Shown here piece by piece: positions 18,348 to 27,168 of a stretch of DNA of 64,000 nt. The position numbers and the translations under genes are program-made. The stretch is from positions 62,001 through 126,000 of the forward strand of contig NZ_FRAJ01000003.1 in the NCBI RefSeq assembly GCF_900142285.1. Reading direction: 5' to 3'. The number at the start of each line of letters is the position of its first letter. Positions within the stretch are counted from its first letter, which is position 1. Origin of the DNA: Caminicella sporogenes DSM 14501. GTDB taxonomy: Bacteria > Bacillota > Clostridia > Peptostreptococcales > Caminicellaceae. The notes under the pieces are model-generated. The model was not told the DNA's origin. It saw nothing but the letters and a program-made list of their open reading frames with translations, and made no database searches.

Positions 18348-19637
18348 ATGTTAAAAAGTAGAAATATATTAAATACAGTTTTCAAAATTCATAATAAAAT
18401 TTTGGACTTAGCTGAGATAGTAGAAGATGAAATAACTGGAAAATTCAAAGAATTAGATGATATAAAAACATATAATCAATATAAAGTTTTAAAAGCCATG
18501 CAGGATAATAGACTGAGTGATGTGCATTTTAATTGGAATACAGGTTATGGATATAATGATGCAGGGCGTGATACATTAGAAAAAGTTTATAGCGATGTTT
18601 TTAACACAGAAGATGCAATTGTAAGACCTACTATTGTATCAGGAACACATGCACTAACATTATGTCTTTCTGGAATATTAAGACCCGGAGATGAGTTGTT
18701 ATCTGCTACATCAACTCCTTATGATACTTTAGAAGAAGTTATAGGAATAAAAAATAAAAACGGTTCATCACTAAAAGATTTTGGAATAGAATATAGACAA
18801 GTTGATTTTCTTTCAAATGGAGAAGTTGATATTGAAAATTTAAAGAAAAGTATTACTGACAAAACAAAAATGGTATATATACAGCGTTCAACTGGTTATG
18901 GATGGCGAAAAGCTCTTACCATAAAAGATATAAAGAAAATAATTGAAGAAGTTAAAAGTATTAGAAAAGATATAATTTGTATGATTGACAACTGCTATGG
19001 TGAATTTTTAGAGATATTAGAACCTACTGATGTTGGTACTGATATTATGGCAGGTTCTTTAATAAAAAATCCCGGTGGTGGATTAGCTTTAACAGGCGGA
19101 TATATAGTAGGTAAAAAAAATCTAATAGAGCTCGTATCATATAGAATGACATCACCCGGAGTAGGTAAAGAATGTGGACTTACTTTTGGACTGACTAGAA
19201 ATATATTTCAGGGACTTTTTATAGCTCCACATGTAGTTACCGAAGCATTAAAAGGAGCAATATTTTGTGCTAAAATTTTTGAAAAATTAAACTATGATGT
19301 ATGTCCTAAATATAATGATAGTAGAAGTGATATTATACAAGCAGTAAAATTAAACTCTCCAGATAAAGTTATAGCTTTTTGTGAAGGTATACAAGAAGCT
19401 GCTCCAGTTGATTCTTTCGTAACACCTGTGCCGTGGGATATGCCCGGATATGATAGTGAAGTTATTATGGCAGCAGGGGCTTTTGTTCAAGGTTCATCTA
19501 TAGAACTCAGTGCCGATGCTCCTATAAGAAAGCCATATATTGTATATTTTCAAGGTGGACTAACATATGAACATTCAAAATTTGGAGTTTTAAAAGGACT
19601 TCAAAAAATGTATGATAAAGGATTATTAGATTTATAA
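18348..19637 (+). CDS. Methionine gamma-lyase family (YnbB, "aluminium resistance") PLP protein
   Basis: 429-residue PLP-dependent enzyme of the Met_gamma_lyase family, the homologue of B. subtilis YnbB, which also lies downstream of miaA-hfq. Seen are FNWNTGYGYNDAGRD, a substrate/PLP loop VSGTHALTLCLSG, the aspartate in CMIDNCYGEF and the likely Schiff-base lysine in GSLIKNPGGGLALTGG. The physiological reaction is unproven in the family; the aluminium-resistance label is historical. The ATG follows GGGTGGG. It converges on lexA across a shared terminator. Confidence 0.9.
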   Translation: MLKSRNILNTVFKIHNKILDLAEIVEDEITGKFKELDDIKTYNQYKVLKAMQDNRLSDVHFNWNTGYGYNDAGRDTLEKVYSDVFNTEDAIVRPTIVSGTHALTLCLSGILRPGDELLSATSTPYDTLEEVIGIKNKNGSSLKDFGIEYRQVDFLSNGEVDIENLKKSITDKTKMVYIQRSTGYGWRKALTIKDIKKIIEEVKSIRKDIICMIDNCYGEFLEILEPTDVGTDIMAGSLIKNPGGGLALTGGYIVGKKNLIELVSYRMTSPGVGKECGLTFGLTRNIFQGLFIAPHVVTEALKGAIFCAKIFEKLNYDVCPKYNDSRSDIIQAVKLNSPDKVIAFCEGIQEAAPVDSFVTPVPWDMPGYDSEVIMAAGAFVQGSSIELSADAPIRKPYIVYFQGGLTYEHSKFGVLKGLQKMYDKGLLDL

Positions 19638-19676
19638 AAATAAAGGTGCAAAATAAAATGCACCTTTATTTTTATA
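19633..19676. terminator. Bidirectional terminator between the YnbB-type gene and lexA
   Basis: An 18-base-pair stem (19633-19650 with 19659-19676, core AAAGGTGCA/TGCACCTTT) with A/T-runs on both flanks overlaps both stop codons. Confidence 0.9.
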
Positions 19677-20313
19677 ACTTTCTAAATACTCCTTTTACAA
19701 TTCCTAAAATTCTAACATCATTTACTATTATTGGATTCATAAAATCATTTTCAGGCTGCAATTTAATATAATTGTCCTCTTTAAAAAATCTCTTAACTGT
19801 TGCTGAATCTTCAAGTAGTGCAACAACTATATCTCCATTATTAGCATCTGATTGCTGTTTTACTAATACAAAATCATCATTTAAAATACCTGCTTTAATC
19901 ATACTATCTCCAGATATTTTCAATATAAAATAATTACCTGAATCAATAAAATCAATAGGAACTGGAAAAGTTTCTTCAACATTTTCTACAGCTAAAATAG
20001 GTTGTCCAGCTGTAACTTTTCCAATAATCGGTATATTTGCAATTTCTTTTTCTTTGTTTTCAGATATAAATCTATTGAAATTTAATACTTCAATAGCTCT
20101 CGGTTTTGTAGGGTCACGCCTTATGTAACCTTTTCTTTCTAATCTGGTTAAATGTCCATGAACAGTTGAAGTAGACCTTAAACCAACAGCTTCACATATT
20201 TCACGTACTGATGGAGGATAACCTTTTTTTTGAATTTCTTGTTTAATGAAGTTTAAAATTTTAGATTGCTGTTTAGTTAAATTAGGTCGTTGTTTAGTTA
20301 AATCTGAACTCAT
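19672..20313 (-). CDS. lexA: SOS repressor LexA
   Basis: 213-residue repressor of the SOS regulon. The N-terminal winged helix spans about 10-75, with [22 protein letters not shown]. The self-cleavage bond is A102-G103 in KVTAGQP, and the catalytic dyad is S137 (SGDSM) and K174 (ATVKRF). Activated RecA (26.1 kb) triggers cleavage. The ATG has GAGGTGCTGAG in front. A LexA box overlaps its own promoter, indicating autoregulation. Confidence 0.97.
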   Translation of the reverse strand: MSSDLTKQRPNLTKQQSKILNFIKQEIQKKGYPPSVREICEAVGLRSTSTVHGHLTRLERKGYIRRDPTKPRAIEVLNFNRFISENKEKEIANIPIIGKVTAGQPILAVENVEETFPVPIDFIDSGNYFILKISGDSMIKAGILNDDFVLVKQQSDANNGDIVVALLEDSATVKRFFKEDNYIKLQPENDFMNPIIVNDVRILGIVKGVFRKL

Positions 20314-20343
20314 CTCAGCACCTCACTATCATTTGTTTGTTAT

Positions 20344-20383
20344 ATTATAACATATTATATATATTTCTTCAAACATAAGTTCG
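20344..20383 (-). promoter_or_regulatory. lexA promoter with LexA box
   Basis: On the minus strand TTGAAG (20367-20372), 17 bases, TATAAT (20344-20349, with an upstream TG) forms the promoter. CGAACTTATGTTTG (20370-20383) matches the Firmicute LexA/DinR box CGAAC-N4-GTTCG except for one base in each of its last two positions, and overlaps the -35. Confidence 0.85.
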
Positions 20384-20459
20384 ATTTATTGTAAAAAAGT
20401 ATACATTTTTATATAATATTTAAAATTTGAGGTGGAGATGATTTTCTATTATTATTTTG

Positions 20460-21587
20460 CTATTCGTCAAATTCTTCTAACCATTCAAATTGATTTATAA
20501 TCTCTCTTTTTACATTTTTCTTATGAGCTGCATATAATTGAGTAGTAGTAACATTATCATGATCTAAAAGATTTTGAACATCATATATAGAAAATCCATA
20601 TTGAATTAGAGAAGATGCTGCCGTAGCTCTTAGTTTATGAGGACTATATCCATTTTCTCTAGATGTACTGAGGGCTATTGAAGTATATTTTTTTACAAGC
20701 TCTCGTATTGCTCTTTTAGTCATTCTAGTTTTCTGTAGAGATAAAAATAGTGCATCTCTATGCTGTGGTGGTATGCTTTCAGATTTTGGTCTTTCCTTAT
20801 TAATATAATCGAGAATAACCTTTTCAACTGATTTATTGAGGGGCATATTTACTTCTTTACCTCTTTTTCTATAAATTTTAAAATCACCTCTATTAAAATT
20901 GAAAGATGATATATTAAGTTGGTATAATTCATTCAATCTTAAACCATAGGTAGTGAATAGTATGAGAATAGCTTTATCTCTCAACTTAGTTTTTTTCCAG
21001 TAAATTTTTTCTCTTTCAGAAAGACCTGTCCCATTCTCAACAGCATCTAACATTATCGCTACTTCATCAATTTCTAATTTTTTAATTGCATCAGGCTGTG
21101 GTTTAGGAAGCTTGATAGGGTTAAAACCATCAGTAATATTTTTATCTAAAATTTCATCTCTATATAGAAATTTGAATAGGGAAGATAGGGAAGATTTTTT
21201 TCTTGCCAAAGCTCTGTTGTTATTTTCCATTATTATTTTTGCATTGGGTTTTTCTATTACATATCTTGAACAGTAATCTCCAATAAATCTATTTACATCA
21301 CGTGCTTTTATCTTTTTAAAATCTTCTACAGTAATGGAATTTGTTGTTTTTGCACATGTAATATCAGTTTCAGAAATTAAATATTTACAGAAAAATAAAA
21401 TATCATTTAAGTATGCATGTCTAGTTCTTATGGATACACTGTTTTTAAGAAAAATGAAATAATCCTTCATAAATGGAGGTAGTTGAGCTTCAATAGCTAA
21501 ACAGCTTTCAATAAGTTGGTTTTCATCTTGAACGACATTATCTGGCTTTGATGATTTATTATGTACAACAATATTTTGTTTTGACAT
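20460..21587 (-). CDS. Tyrosine recombinase (Xer/integrase family)
   Basis: 375 residues. The core-binding domain spans about 38-150 and the catalytic domain about 170-365. The full active site is visible: R217 (YGLRLNEL), a lysine in the K241-K243 strand, H317-x-x-R320 (SPHKLR), H343 (LLDHDN) and nucleophile Y352 (TTQLYAAH). An N-terminal extension of about 30 residues and the Asp before H343 differ from canonical XerC/XerD. No phage or transposon genes are near, and it sits stably between lexA and purB, so it may be a chromosomal Xer-like resolvase or a lone integrase. The ATG follows ACAGGAGGT. Confidence 0.88.
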   Translation of the reverse strand: MSKQNIVVHNKSSKPDNVVQDENQLIESCLAIEAQLPPFMKDYFIFLKNSVSIRTRHAYLNDILFFCKYLISETDITCAKTTNSITVEDFKKIKARDVNRFIGDYCSRYVIEKPNAKIIMENNNRALARKKSSLSSLFKFLYRDEILDKNITDGFNPIKLPKPQPDAIKKLEIDEVAIMLDAVENGTGLSEREKIYWKKTKLRDKAILILFTTYGLRLNELYQLNISSFNFNRGDFKIYRKRGKEVNMPLNKSVEKVILDYINKERPKSESIPPQHRDALFLSLQKTRMTKRAIRELVKKYTSIALSTSRENGYSPHKLRATAASSLIQYGFSIYDVQNLLDHDNVTTTQLYAAHKKNVKREIINQFEWLEEFDE

Positions 21588-22177
21588 AGCAGTATACCTC
21601 CTGTAATTAGAATTAAGAATTAAAAATTATAAATTAAGAATTAGGAATTAATGATTTTGTAATTTTTTGTAAAATAAATAAAATAGTAAGTATCAATATA
21701 AGTAATAATATAATAAGTATATTAAAATTAAGATAATGAGTACATAATATATAACTAAAATATAATTAAATATAATTTAGAATAATTTAAAATTCTAACT
21801 AGTATTTTTATTTTATAGAAAAAATATCGTATTTTCAATACAATACAAATGCTAAAAATAATAAATAATTAAGAATTATAAATTAAAAATTATAATATAT
21901 GTAAATTAAAAGTGAAAAAAGCTTGGATTTGTGAAAACCTAAGTGAAATTTATTATTTTTCATAAACTATTCCCTAAATATACATTTAAAGAATAGTTGG
22001 ATTTTAAAATTTTAAAACTTAAATTTTAAACATCTATTAAATTTTTATCTTCTTCTACTGCTATTATTTTAAAAATCAAACTAAAAACAATGACAACTTG
22101 ATATATAAAATTATAAACTATATAAAATAAAGCAATAAAATAAAACAATAAAGTAAAACAATTAAATATAAAATATA
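21588..22177. other. Long AT-rich spacer upstream of the recombinase gene
   Basis: About 590 bases without a credible gene on either strand, the longest such gap in the window. It contains two blocks of the AATTAAGAATTA-AAAATTATAA type (21608-21650 and 21864-21897) and an AACTATTC/GAATAGTT inverted repeat (21965-21972 with 21991-21998). A 12-base ACATAATATATA (21742-21753) resembles half a dif site, but its flanks do not fit. Base composition is more extreme than in the flanking genes. Confidence 0.6.
21608..21897. repeat. Degenerate AATTAAGAATTAAAAATT direct repeats
   Basis: Two similar blocks at 21608-21650 and 21864-21897 share GAATTAAGAATTA and TAAATTAAAAATTATAA segments. A related sequence forms the terminator arm at 12286. 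They look like worn copies of a short dispersed AT-rich repeat; no ends or target duplications can be defined. Confidence 0.4.
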
Positions 22178-22239
22178 AAAATTAATACCTACAAGATTAA
22201 AATTTTATAGATTTAATTTATCTTGTAGGTATTAATTTT
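22178..22239 (-). terminator. Intrinsic terminator after purB
   Basis: A 20-base-pair perfect stem (22178-22197 with 22220-22239, core AATACCTACAAGAT) lies directly after the purB stop. Confidence 0.88.
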
Positions 22240-22240
22240 A

Positions 22241-23671
22241 TTATACATTTAATTCTACATTTATACCCAATAATTCTTTATTTGCTTCTAAAATTGGTTT
22301 AATATTTGTTTCTATAAATTCGACAACTTGCTCAGGAGCTCTACCTACATATAATTTAGGGTCTAGAAGATTTTTTATTTCATTAATTGACAAGTTGAAA
22401 GAATCATCTTTTGCAATTCGCTGTAATAAGTCGTTTTCTTTGCCTTCTTGTTTTACTTTTTTAGCTGCTTCCATAGAATGAAGTCTTATTTTTTCATGTA
22501 ATTCTTGTCTGTCTCCACCTTTTTTAACAGATTCCATAAGTATATTTTCAGTAGCCATAAAAGGAAGTTCCTGCTCTATATGTTTATATATTACCTTTTC
22601 ATTTACAACTAAATTTGAAGTGATATTTATAGCAATATCTAATATTGCATCAACGGCTAAGAAAGTTTCAGCTATTGTAATTCTTCTATTAGCTGAATCA
22701 TCAAGTGTTCTTTCAAACCATTGAGTAGATACAGTCAGTGCTGGATTTAAAGCATTTGTAATAACATATCTTGCTAATGAAGCTATTCTTTCACTGCGCA
22801 TTGGATTGCGCTTGTAAGCCATAGCTGAAGAGCCTATTTGTTTTTTTTCAAAAGGTTCTTCAATTTCCTTTAAATGCTGCAAAAGTCTTATATCATTAGT
22901 CATTTTATGAAGACTTTGAGCTATTCCACTTAATACTGAAAGAACCTTATAATCCAATTTTCTTGAGTATGTTTGTCCGCAAACTGGAAATGACTTTTCA
23001 AAACCTAATTTTTTTGCTACTAATTCATCTAATTTTTTAACTTTTTCATGGTCGCCATCAAATAGTTTTAGATAGCTTGCTTGTGTTCCTGTAGTCCCCT
23101 TTGCACCTCTAAACATCATTTTAGATACTACGTATTCAATATCTTCATAGTCTAATAAAAGGTCCATTATCCATAGAGTAGCTCTCTTTCCTACGGTAGT
23201 TAATTGTGCAGGTTGAAAATGAGTAAATCCTAATGTTGGTAAATCTTTATATTTTAAAGAAAAAGAAGTTAATTTATCTATGCAGTTTAATAGTTTTTTC
23301 TTAATTATTTGCAGAGCTTGATACATTATAATTATATCTGTATTATCTCCTACAAATGCACTTGTAGCTCCTAAATGTATAATAGGCTTGGCTTTTGGAC
23401 ATTGACTGCCATAAGTATGAACATGTGACATTACATCATGTCTAGTTTCTTTTTCGATTTTTTTAGCTAATTCATAATCTATATTATCCATATTTTTTTT
23501 CATTTCTTCTATTTGTTCATCTGTAATTGGAAGACCTAATTCCTTTTGAGATTCAGCTAGAGCTATCCAAAGTTTTCTCCATGTTTTAAACTTATTGTCA
23601 GGTGAAAAAAGTTTAAGCATTTCTTTACTAGAATATCTAGTTATTAAAGGATTTTGATAAATAGAAGTCAC
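22241..23671 (-). CDS. purB: Adenylosuccinate lyase
   Basis: 476-residue lyase of the fumarase/aspartase superfamily. It cleaves SAICAR to AICAR and adenylosuccinate to AMP in purine synthesis. The signature SSAMAYKRNPMRSE with its catalytic serine loop is present near residue 290, as are HLGATSAFVGDN and the TLGFTHFQPAQ histidine region. Length is on the long side typical of one PurB subgroup. The start is GTG with AAGGAGTGG ahead. It is monocistronic and away from other pur genes; no purine riboswitch or PurR box is recognisable upstream. Confidence 0.95.
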   Translation of the reverse strand: MTSIYQNPLITRYSSKEMLKLFSPDNKFKTWRKLWIALAESQKELGLPITDEQIEEMKKNMDNIDYELAKKIEKETRHDVMSHVHTYGSQCPKAKPIIHLGATSAFVGDNTDIIIMYQALQIIKKKLLNCIDKLTSFSLKYKDLPTLGFTHFQPAQLTTVGKRATLWIMDLLLDYEDIEYVVSKMMFRGAKGTTGTQASYLKLFDGDHEKVKKLDELVAKKLGFEKSFPVCGQTYSRKLDYKVLSVLSGIAQSLHKMTNDIRLLQHLKEIEEPFEKKQIGSSAMAYKRNPMRSERIASLARYVITNALNPALTVSTQWFERTLDDSANRRITIAETFLAVDAILDIAINITSNLVVNEKVIYKHIEQELPFMATENILMESVKKGGDRQELHEKIRLHSMEAAKKVKQEGKENDLLQRIAKDDSFNLSINEIKNLLDPKLYVGRAPEQVVEFIETNIKPILEANKELLGINVELNV

Positions 23672-23727
23672 AAAACCACTCCTTAATCATGATATTTTTA
23701 TATAAATACGAATTTTTTATATATAGT

Positions 23728-23756
23728 ATTATATAATATTTCGATAAATATAACAA
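23728..23756 (-). promoter_or_regulatory. Sigma-A promoter of purB
   Basis: On the minus strand TTGTTA (23751-23756), 17 bases, TATAAT (23728-23733), 56 bases before the GTG. Confidence 0.6.
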
Positions 23757-23804
23757 ATAATAGATTGTAAATTATATAAAAAAATTCGATTTATATAAAA
23801 AAAT

Positions 23805-23829
23805 AAAAACCTGCTTAAAGCAGGTTTTT
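23805..23829 (-). terminator. Intrinsic terminator after spoVS
   Basis: AAAAACCTGC (23805-23814) with GCAGGTTTTT (23820-23829); T-run follows on the minus strand. Confidence 0.88.
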
Positions 23830-23842
23830 TGTATTTATTTTG

Positions 23843-24103
23843 TTATCTAGGCTGTACAATTAATTTTATTGCTGTTCTTTCTTCTCCATCGATTTCGATG
23901 TCTGTAAAAGCTGGAATACAGATTAAGTCCATACCGCTAGGAGCAACAAATCCTCTAGCAATAGCAACTGCTTTTACTGCTTGATTAAGTGCTCCAGCAC
24001 CTATTGCTTGAATTTCAGCAGCTCCACGTTCTCTAAGAACTCCTGCTAAAGCTCCTGCAACTGAATTTGGATTTGATTTTGCTGATACCTTTAATACTTC
24101 CAT
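23843..24103 (-). CDS. spoVS: Stage V sporulation protein S
   Basis: 86-residue SpoVS, an Alba-like small nucleic-acid-binding protein needed for normal spore coat and core development. The start MEVLKVSAKSNPNSVAGALA and the later AIGAGALNQAVKA and APSGMDL are near-invariant in the family, and the length is exact. The ATG has AAGGAGG ten bases before. Downstream of rny and with its own sigma-H-type promoter, it matches the B. subtilis neighbourhood. It is strong evidence for a spore former. Confidence 0.97.
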   Translation of the reverse strand: MEVLKVSAKSNPNSVAGALAGVLRERGAAEIQAIGAGALNQAVKAVAIARGFVAPSGMDLICIPAFTDIEIDGEERTAIKLIVQPR

Positions 24104-24215
24104 TTAGTAAAGCCTCCTTCTTACTAATTTGATTATTTTGAGTAGTGTTTTAAATTGGGAAAAATCCACATTTTTTTAATAAAATTTTATGGAGTTATTT
24201 CCACTTATTACTATT

Positions 24216-24242
24216 ATTCTACAAAAAAATAAAAATTCCTGC
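24216..24242 (-). promoter_or_regulatory. Sigma-H-type promoter of spoVS
   Basis: On the minus strand GCAGGAATT (24234-24242), with AGGAATT separated by 14 bases from GAAT (24216-24219). This fits the sigma-H consensus RNAGGAWWW...RNNGAAT (here GTAGAAT) and has the spacing of the B. subtilis spoVG promoter. It lies 113 bases before the spoVS start. Confidence 0.7.
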
Positions 24243-24289
24243 TTCTATATAAATAAATTAAATTAAAAATTTTCCTAAAATTTTCATTT

Positions 24290-24326
24290 TAATAATAAAA
24301 GAAGCTTAAAGCTTCTTTTATTATTA
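24290..24326 (-). terminator. Intrinsic terminator after rny
   Basis: A 16-base-pair stem TAATAATAAAAGAAGC (24290-24305) with its complement at 24311-24326 overlaps the rny stop codon. Confidence 0.8.
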
Positions 24327-25874
24327 TTTAGCATAATCAATTGCTCTAGTTTCTCTTATAACATTTACTTTAATTTGTCCAGGATATTCTAGACTATTTT
24401 CAATTTTTTCACTTATTTCTCTAGCTAATAATACCATGCTATCATCATCTATTTCTTCTGGTTTTACCATAATTCGAATTTCTCTACCTGCTTGAATAGC
24501 ATAAGCTTTTTCTACACCTTCATAAGAATTAGCTATACTTTCAAGTTTTTCTAATCGTTTTATATATGTTTCAAGAGTTTCTCTTCTAGCTCCCGGTCTA
24601 GCTGCTGAAATAGCATCTGCTGCAGTAACTAATACTGCTTCAATAGTTTGAGGCTCATAATCTCCATGATGAGTAGACATTGCATGTATAACTTCTTCAG
24701 ATTCTCTAAACTTTCTAAGAAGATTTATACCTATTTCAACATGAGTTCCTTCAACCTCATAATCTACTGCTTTTCCTATATCATGTAAAAGACCTGCTCT
24801 TTTAGCTATTTTTACATCTGCCCCTAATTCAGCAGCCATTAAACCAGCTAGATAAGAAACTTCTATTGAATGTTGTAAAACATTTTGACCATAGCTTGTT
24901 CTATACTTTAATCTACCTAATAATTTAACAAGTTCAGGATGTAAATTATGAATTCCAACATCAAAAGTAGCTCTTTCTCCTTCTTCTTTAATGTGAGCAT
25001 TTATTTCACGTCTTGCTTTTTCTACCATTTCTTCAATTCTTGCTGGATGTATTCTGCCGTCTAAAATAAGCTTTTCTAATGCAACTCTTGCTATTTCACG
25101 TCTGATTGGATCAAAACATGAAAGAATAACTGCTTCTGGAGTATCATCGATTATTAAATCTACTCCAGTTATTGTTTCAAGTGCTCTAATATTTCTACCT
25201 TCTCTTCCTATTATTCTACCTTTCATTTCATCATTAGGTAGAGTTACTACAGAAATAGTAGATTCAGCAACATAATCTGCTGCACATTTTTGTATTGCAT
25301 AAGAAATAATTTCTGTTGCTTTTTTATGAGCTTCTTCTTTAGCTTTACTTTCAATTTCTCTAATCATCACAACTGCTTCATGCTTTAATTTCTTTTCTAA
25401 ATCACTTAAAAGCATTTCTTTGGCTTCTTCTGTTGTAAGTCCAGAAATTCTTTCAAGTTCTTCTATCTGTTTTTGATACAGCTCTTTAATCTCTTCTTCT
25501 TTAGCAGCTAGTTCCTTGAGAGTCTTATTTAAATGTTCCTCTTTCTTTTCAAGATTTTCTGATTTTCTATCAAGAGTTTCTTCTTTTTGTTGTACTCTCC
25601 TTTCCAGTCTTTGAATTTCATTACGTCTTTCTCTATTTTCCCTTTCAAATTCATTTCTTAACCTGTGAACTTCTTCTTTAGCTTCTAAAAGAATTTCCTT
25701 TTTCTTAGTTTCAGCTTCTTTATGAGCTTTAGAAATAATTAATTTGGCTTGTTCTTCTGCACTGCCAATCTTTTTTTCAGCAATATTTTTTCTTAATATA
25801 TATCCAATCCCTATGCCAATCGGGGCTGATATTAAAATCGAAGATATAACGTATATATAGTTGATAGACTTCAC
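24324..25874 (-). CDS. rny: Ribonuclease Y
   Basis: Up to 516 residues. A membrane anchor (about 5-27) is followed by a long charged coiled coil (about 30-200) and a KH domain (about 205-270) with [15 protein letters not shown]. The HD domain (about 335-430) contains the [12 protein letters not shown] metal motif. It is the endonuclease starting bulk mRNA decay in Firmicutes, acting at the membrane. The only GTG (25874) overlaps AGGAGGTG itself, while a codon ATC at 25865 is in frame eight bases after GGAGG. There is a stop just upstream and no ATG or TTG nearby, so the true start may be this ATC. Confidence 0.93.
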   Translation of the reverse strand: MKSINYIYVISSILISAPIGIGIGYILRKNIAEKKIGSAEEQAKLIISKAHKEAETKKKEILLEAKEEVHRLRNEFERENRERRNEIQRLERRVQQKEETLDRKSENLEKKEEHLNKTLKELAAKEEEIKELYQKQIEELERISGLTTEEAKEMLLSDLEKKLKHEAVVMIREIESKAKEEAHKKATEIISYAIQKCAADYVAESTISVVTLPNDEMKGRIIGREGRNIRALETITGVDLIIDDTPEAVILSCFDPIRREIARVALEKLILDGRIHPARIEEMVEKARREINAHIKEEGERATFDVGIHNLHPELVKLLGRLKYRTSYGQNVLQHSIEVSYLAGLMAAELGADVKIAKRAGLLHDIGKAVDYEVEGTHVEIGINLLRKFRESEEVIHAMSTHHGDYEPQTIEAVLVTAADAISAARPGARRETLETYIKRLEKLESIANSYEGVEKAYAIQAGREIRIMVKPEEIDDDSMVLLAREISEKIENSLEYPGQIKVNVIRETRAIDYAK

Positions 25875-25897
25875 CTCCTAATTAGTATTACTGTAAA

Positions 25898-25924
25898 AAA
25901 ATATAAACCGAAAAAGCTCGGCTT
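25898..25924 (-). terminator. Attenuator-like hairpin in the rny leader
   Basis: On the minus strand AAGCCGA (25918-25924) pairs with TCGGTTT (25905-25911), one G-U, followed by ATATTTTTTT. It lies between the rny promoter and gene, so it could end a short leader RNA of about 80 bases. Confidence 0.55.
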
Positions 25925-25985
25925 AAAATCTTTTAAAAACTTCATAAAATACCTGGAATGGAGCTATACACACTGCTTCCTTTTA

Positions 25986-26014
25986 ATTTTATATCTTTTT
26001 CTATATACTGTCAA
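25986..26014 (-). promoter_or_regulatory. Sigma-A promoter of rny / leader RNA
   Basis: On the minus strand TTGACA (26009-26014), 17 bases, TAAAAT (25986-25991), giving a leader of about 105 bases. Confidence 0.7.
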
Positions 26015-26041
26015 GATAATAAGTTTGAACTCTGAAGTAAT

Positions 26042-26072
26042 AAAAAAACCCGAAAATTTGTCGGGCTTTTTT
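26042..26072 (-). terminator. Intrinsic terminator after recA
   Basis: On the minus strand AAAAAAGCCCGA pairs with TCGGGTTTTTTT (core 26049-26053 with 26061-26065, one G-U). Confidence 0.85.
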
Positions 26073-26073
26073 A

Positions 26074-27123
26074 TTACTTAGATTTAGAATTTTCTTTTTT
26101 AAGGTTATCTTTCGATTCATTTTTTAGTTCATTTTTTATAGGAAGATTGTAATGTTTTCTAACTTTAGTTTCAATTTCTTTTAGTAAATCTATGTTTTGT
26201 ATTAAAAATTGTTTAGCATTTTCTCTTCCCTGTCCAAGTTTTATATCTCCATAGCTATACCATGACCCAGCTTTTTTTATGATATTGGCATTAACTGCAC
26301 TGTCTAGTATTCCACCTTCTTTAGATATACCTGTACCATACATAATATCAAATTCTGCATTTTTAAAAGGAGGAGCTACTTTATTTTTTACGATTTTTAC
26401 TTTTGTTCTACTCCCTATGATTTGGTCATTTTGTTTTATAATATCAACTTTTCTAACGTCCATTCTAATTGTAGAATAAAATTTCAAAGCTCTTCCACCG
26501 GTAGTAGTTTCAGGATTTCCAAACATAACTCCAACTTTTTCTCTCAACTGATTAATAAAAATTGTTGCAGTCTTGGATTTATTGATAATACCGGTTAATT
26601 TCCTCAATGCTTGAGACATCAATCTTGCCTGTAGTCCTACATGACTGTCTCCCATTTCTCCAGCTATTTCAGCTTTTGGTACTAATGCAGCAACTGAATC
26701 TACTACAATAACATCTACAGCCCCACTTCTTACTAAAGCTTCACATATTTCTAAAGCTTGTTCTCCAGTGTCAGGCTGAGAAACTATTAAATTGTCTATA
26801 TCTATACCTAAATTTTTGCAGTATACTGGGTCGAGTGCATGTTCAGCATCAATAAAAGCTGCAGTTCCACCCATTTTTTGAGCTTCAGCAATGATGTGAA
26901 GAGCTATGGTAGTTTTACCTGAAGATTCTGGTCCATATATTTCTATAATTCTTCCTCTTGGAATTCCACCAATACCTAGAGCTATATCGAGCTCAATAGC
27001 TCCTGTAGAAATACTTTCAATATTCAGCTTAGAATTATCACCTAATCTCATTATAGAACCTTTACCAAACTGTTTTTCAATTTTTTCTAATACAGTATCT
27101 AAAGTTTTAATCTTTTCATTCAT
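26074..27123 (-). CDS. recA: Recombinase RecA
   Basis: 349-residue DNA strand-exchange ATPase that also activates LexA self-cleavage. Walker A is GPESSGKTT (residues 64-72), Walker B is [15 protein letters not shown], and the family signature [12 protein letters not shown] is present. The C-terminus is rich in lysine, asparagine and glutamate. The ATG at 27123 has only a weak GGGA before it; a better AAAGGTAGGT lies behind a small CCAGAT/ATCTGG hairpin (27131-27145). The cinA-recA-rny order is typical. A LexA box lies at the transcription start. Confidence 0.98.
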   Translation of the reverse strand: MNEKIKTLDTVLEKIEKQFGKGSIMRLGDNSKLNIESISTGAIELDIALGIGGIPRGRIIEIYGPESSGKTTIALHIIAEAQKMGGTAAFIDAEHALDPVYCKNLGIDIDNLIVSQPDTGEQALEICEALVRSGAVDVIVVDSVAALVPKAEIAGEMGDSHVGLQARLMSQALRKLTGIINKSKTATIFINQLREKVGVMFGNPETTTGGRALKFYSTIRMDVRKVDIIKQNDQIIGSRTKVKIVKNKVAPPFKNAEFDIMYGTGISKEGGILDSAVNANIIKKAGSWYSYGDIKLGQGRENAKQFLIQNIDLLKEIETKVRKHYNLPIKNELKNESKDNLKKENSKSK

Positions 27124-27168
27124 AATTTTCCCAGATTTAATCTGGTTTTCACCTACCTTTCATCTTAA

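Noticed and set aside
21736-21763. dif-like sequence ACATAATATATA near the tyrosine recombinase
   Set aside because: Twelve bases match the reverse complement of the B. subtilis dif core, but the outer arm does not, and such AT strings are expected by chance in this spacer.
23672-23842. Purine riboswitch or PurR box before purB
   Set aside because: No recognisable aptamer core or box; only a sigma-A promoter is visible.
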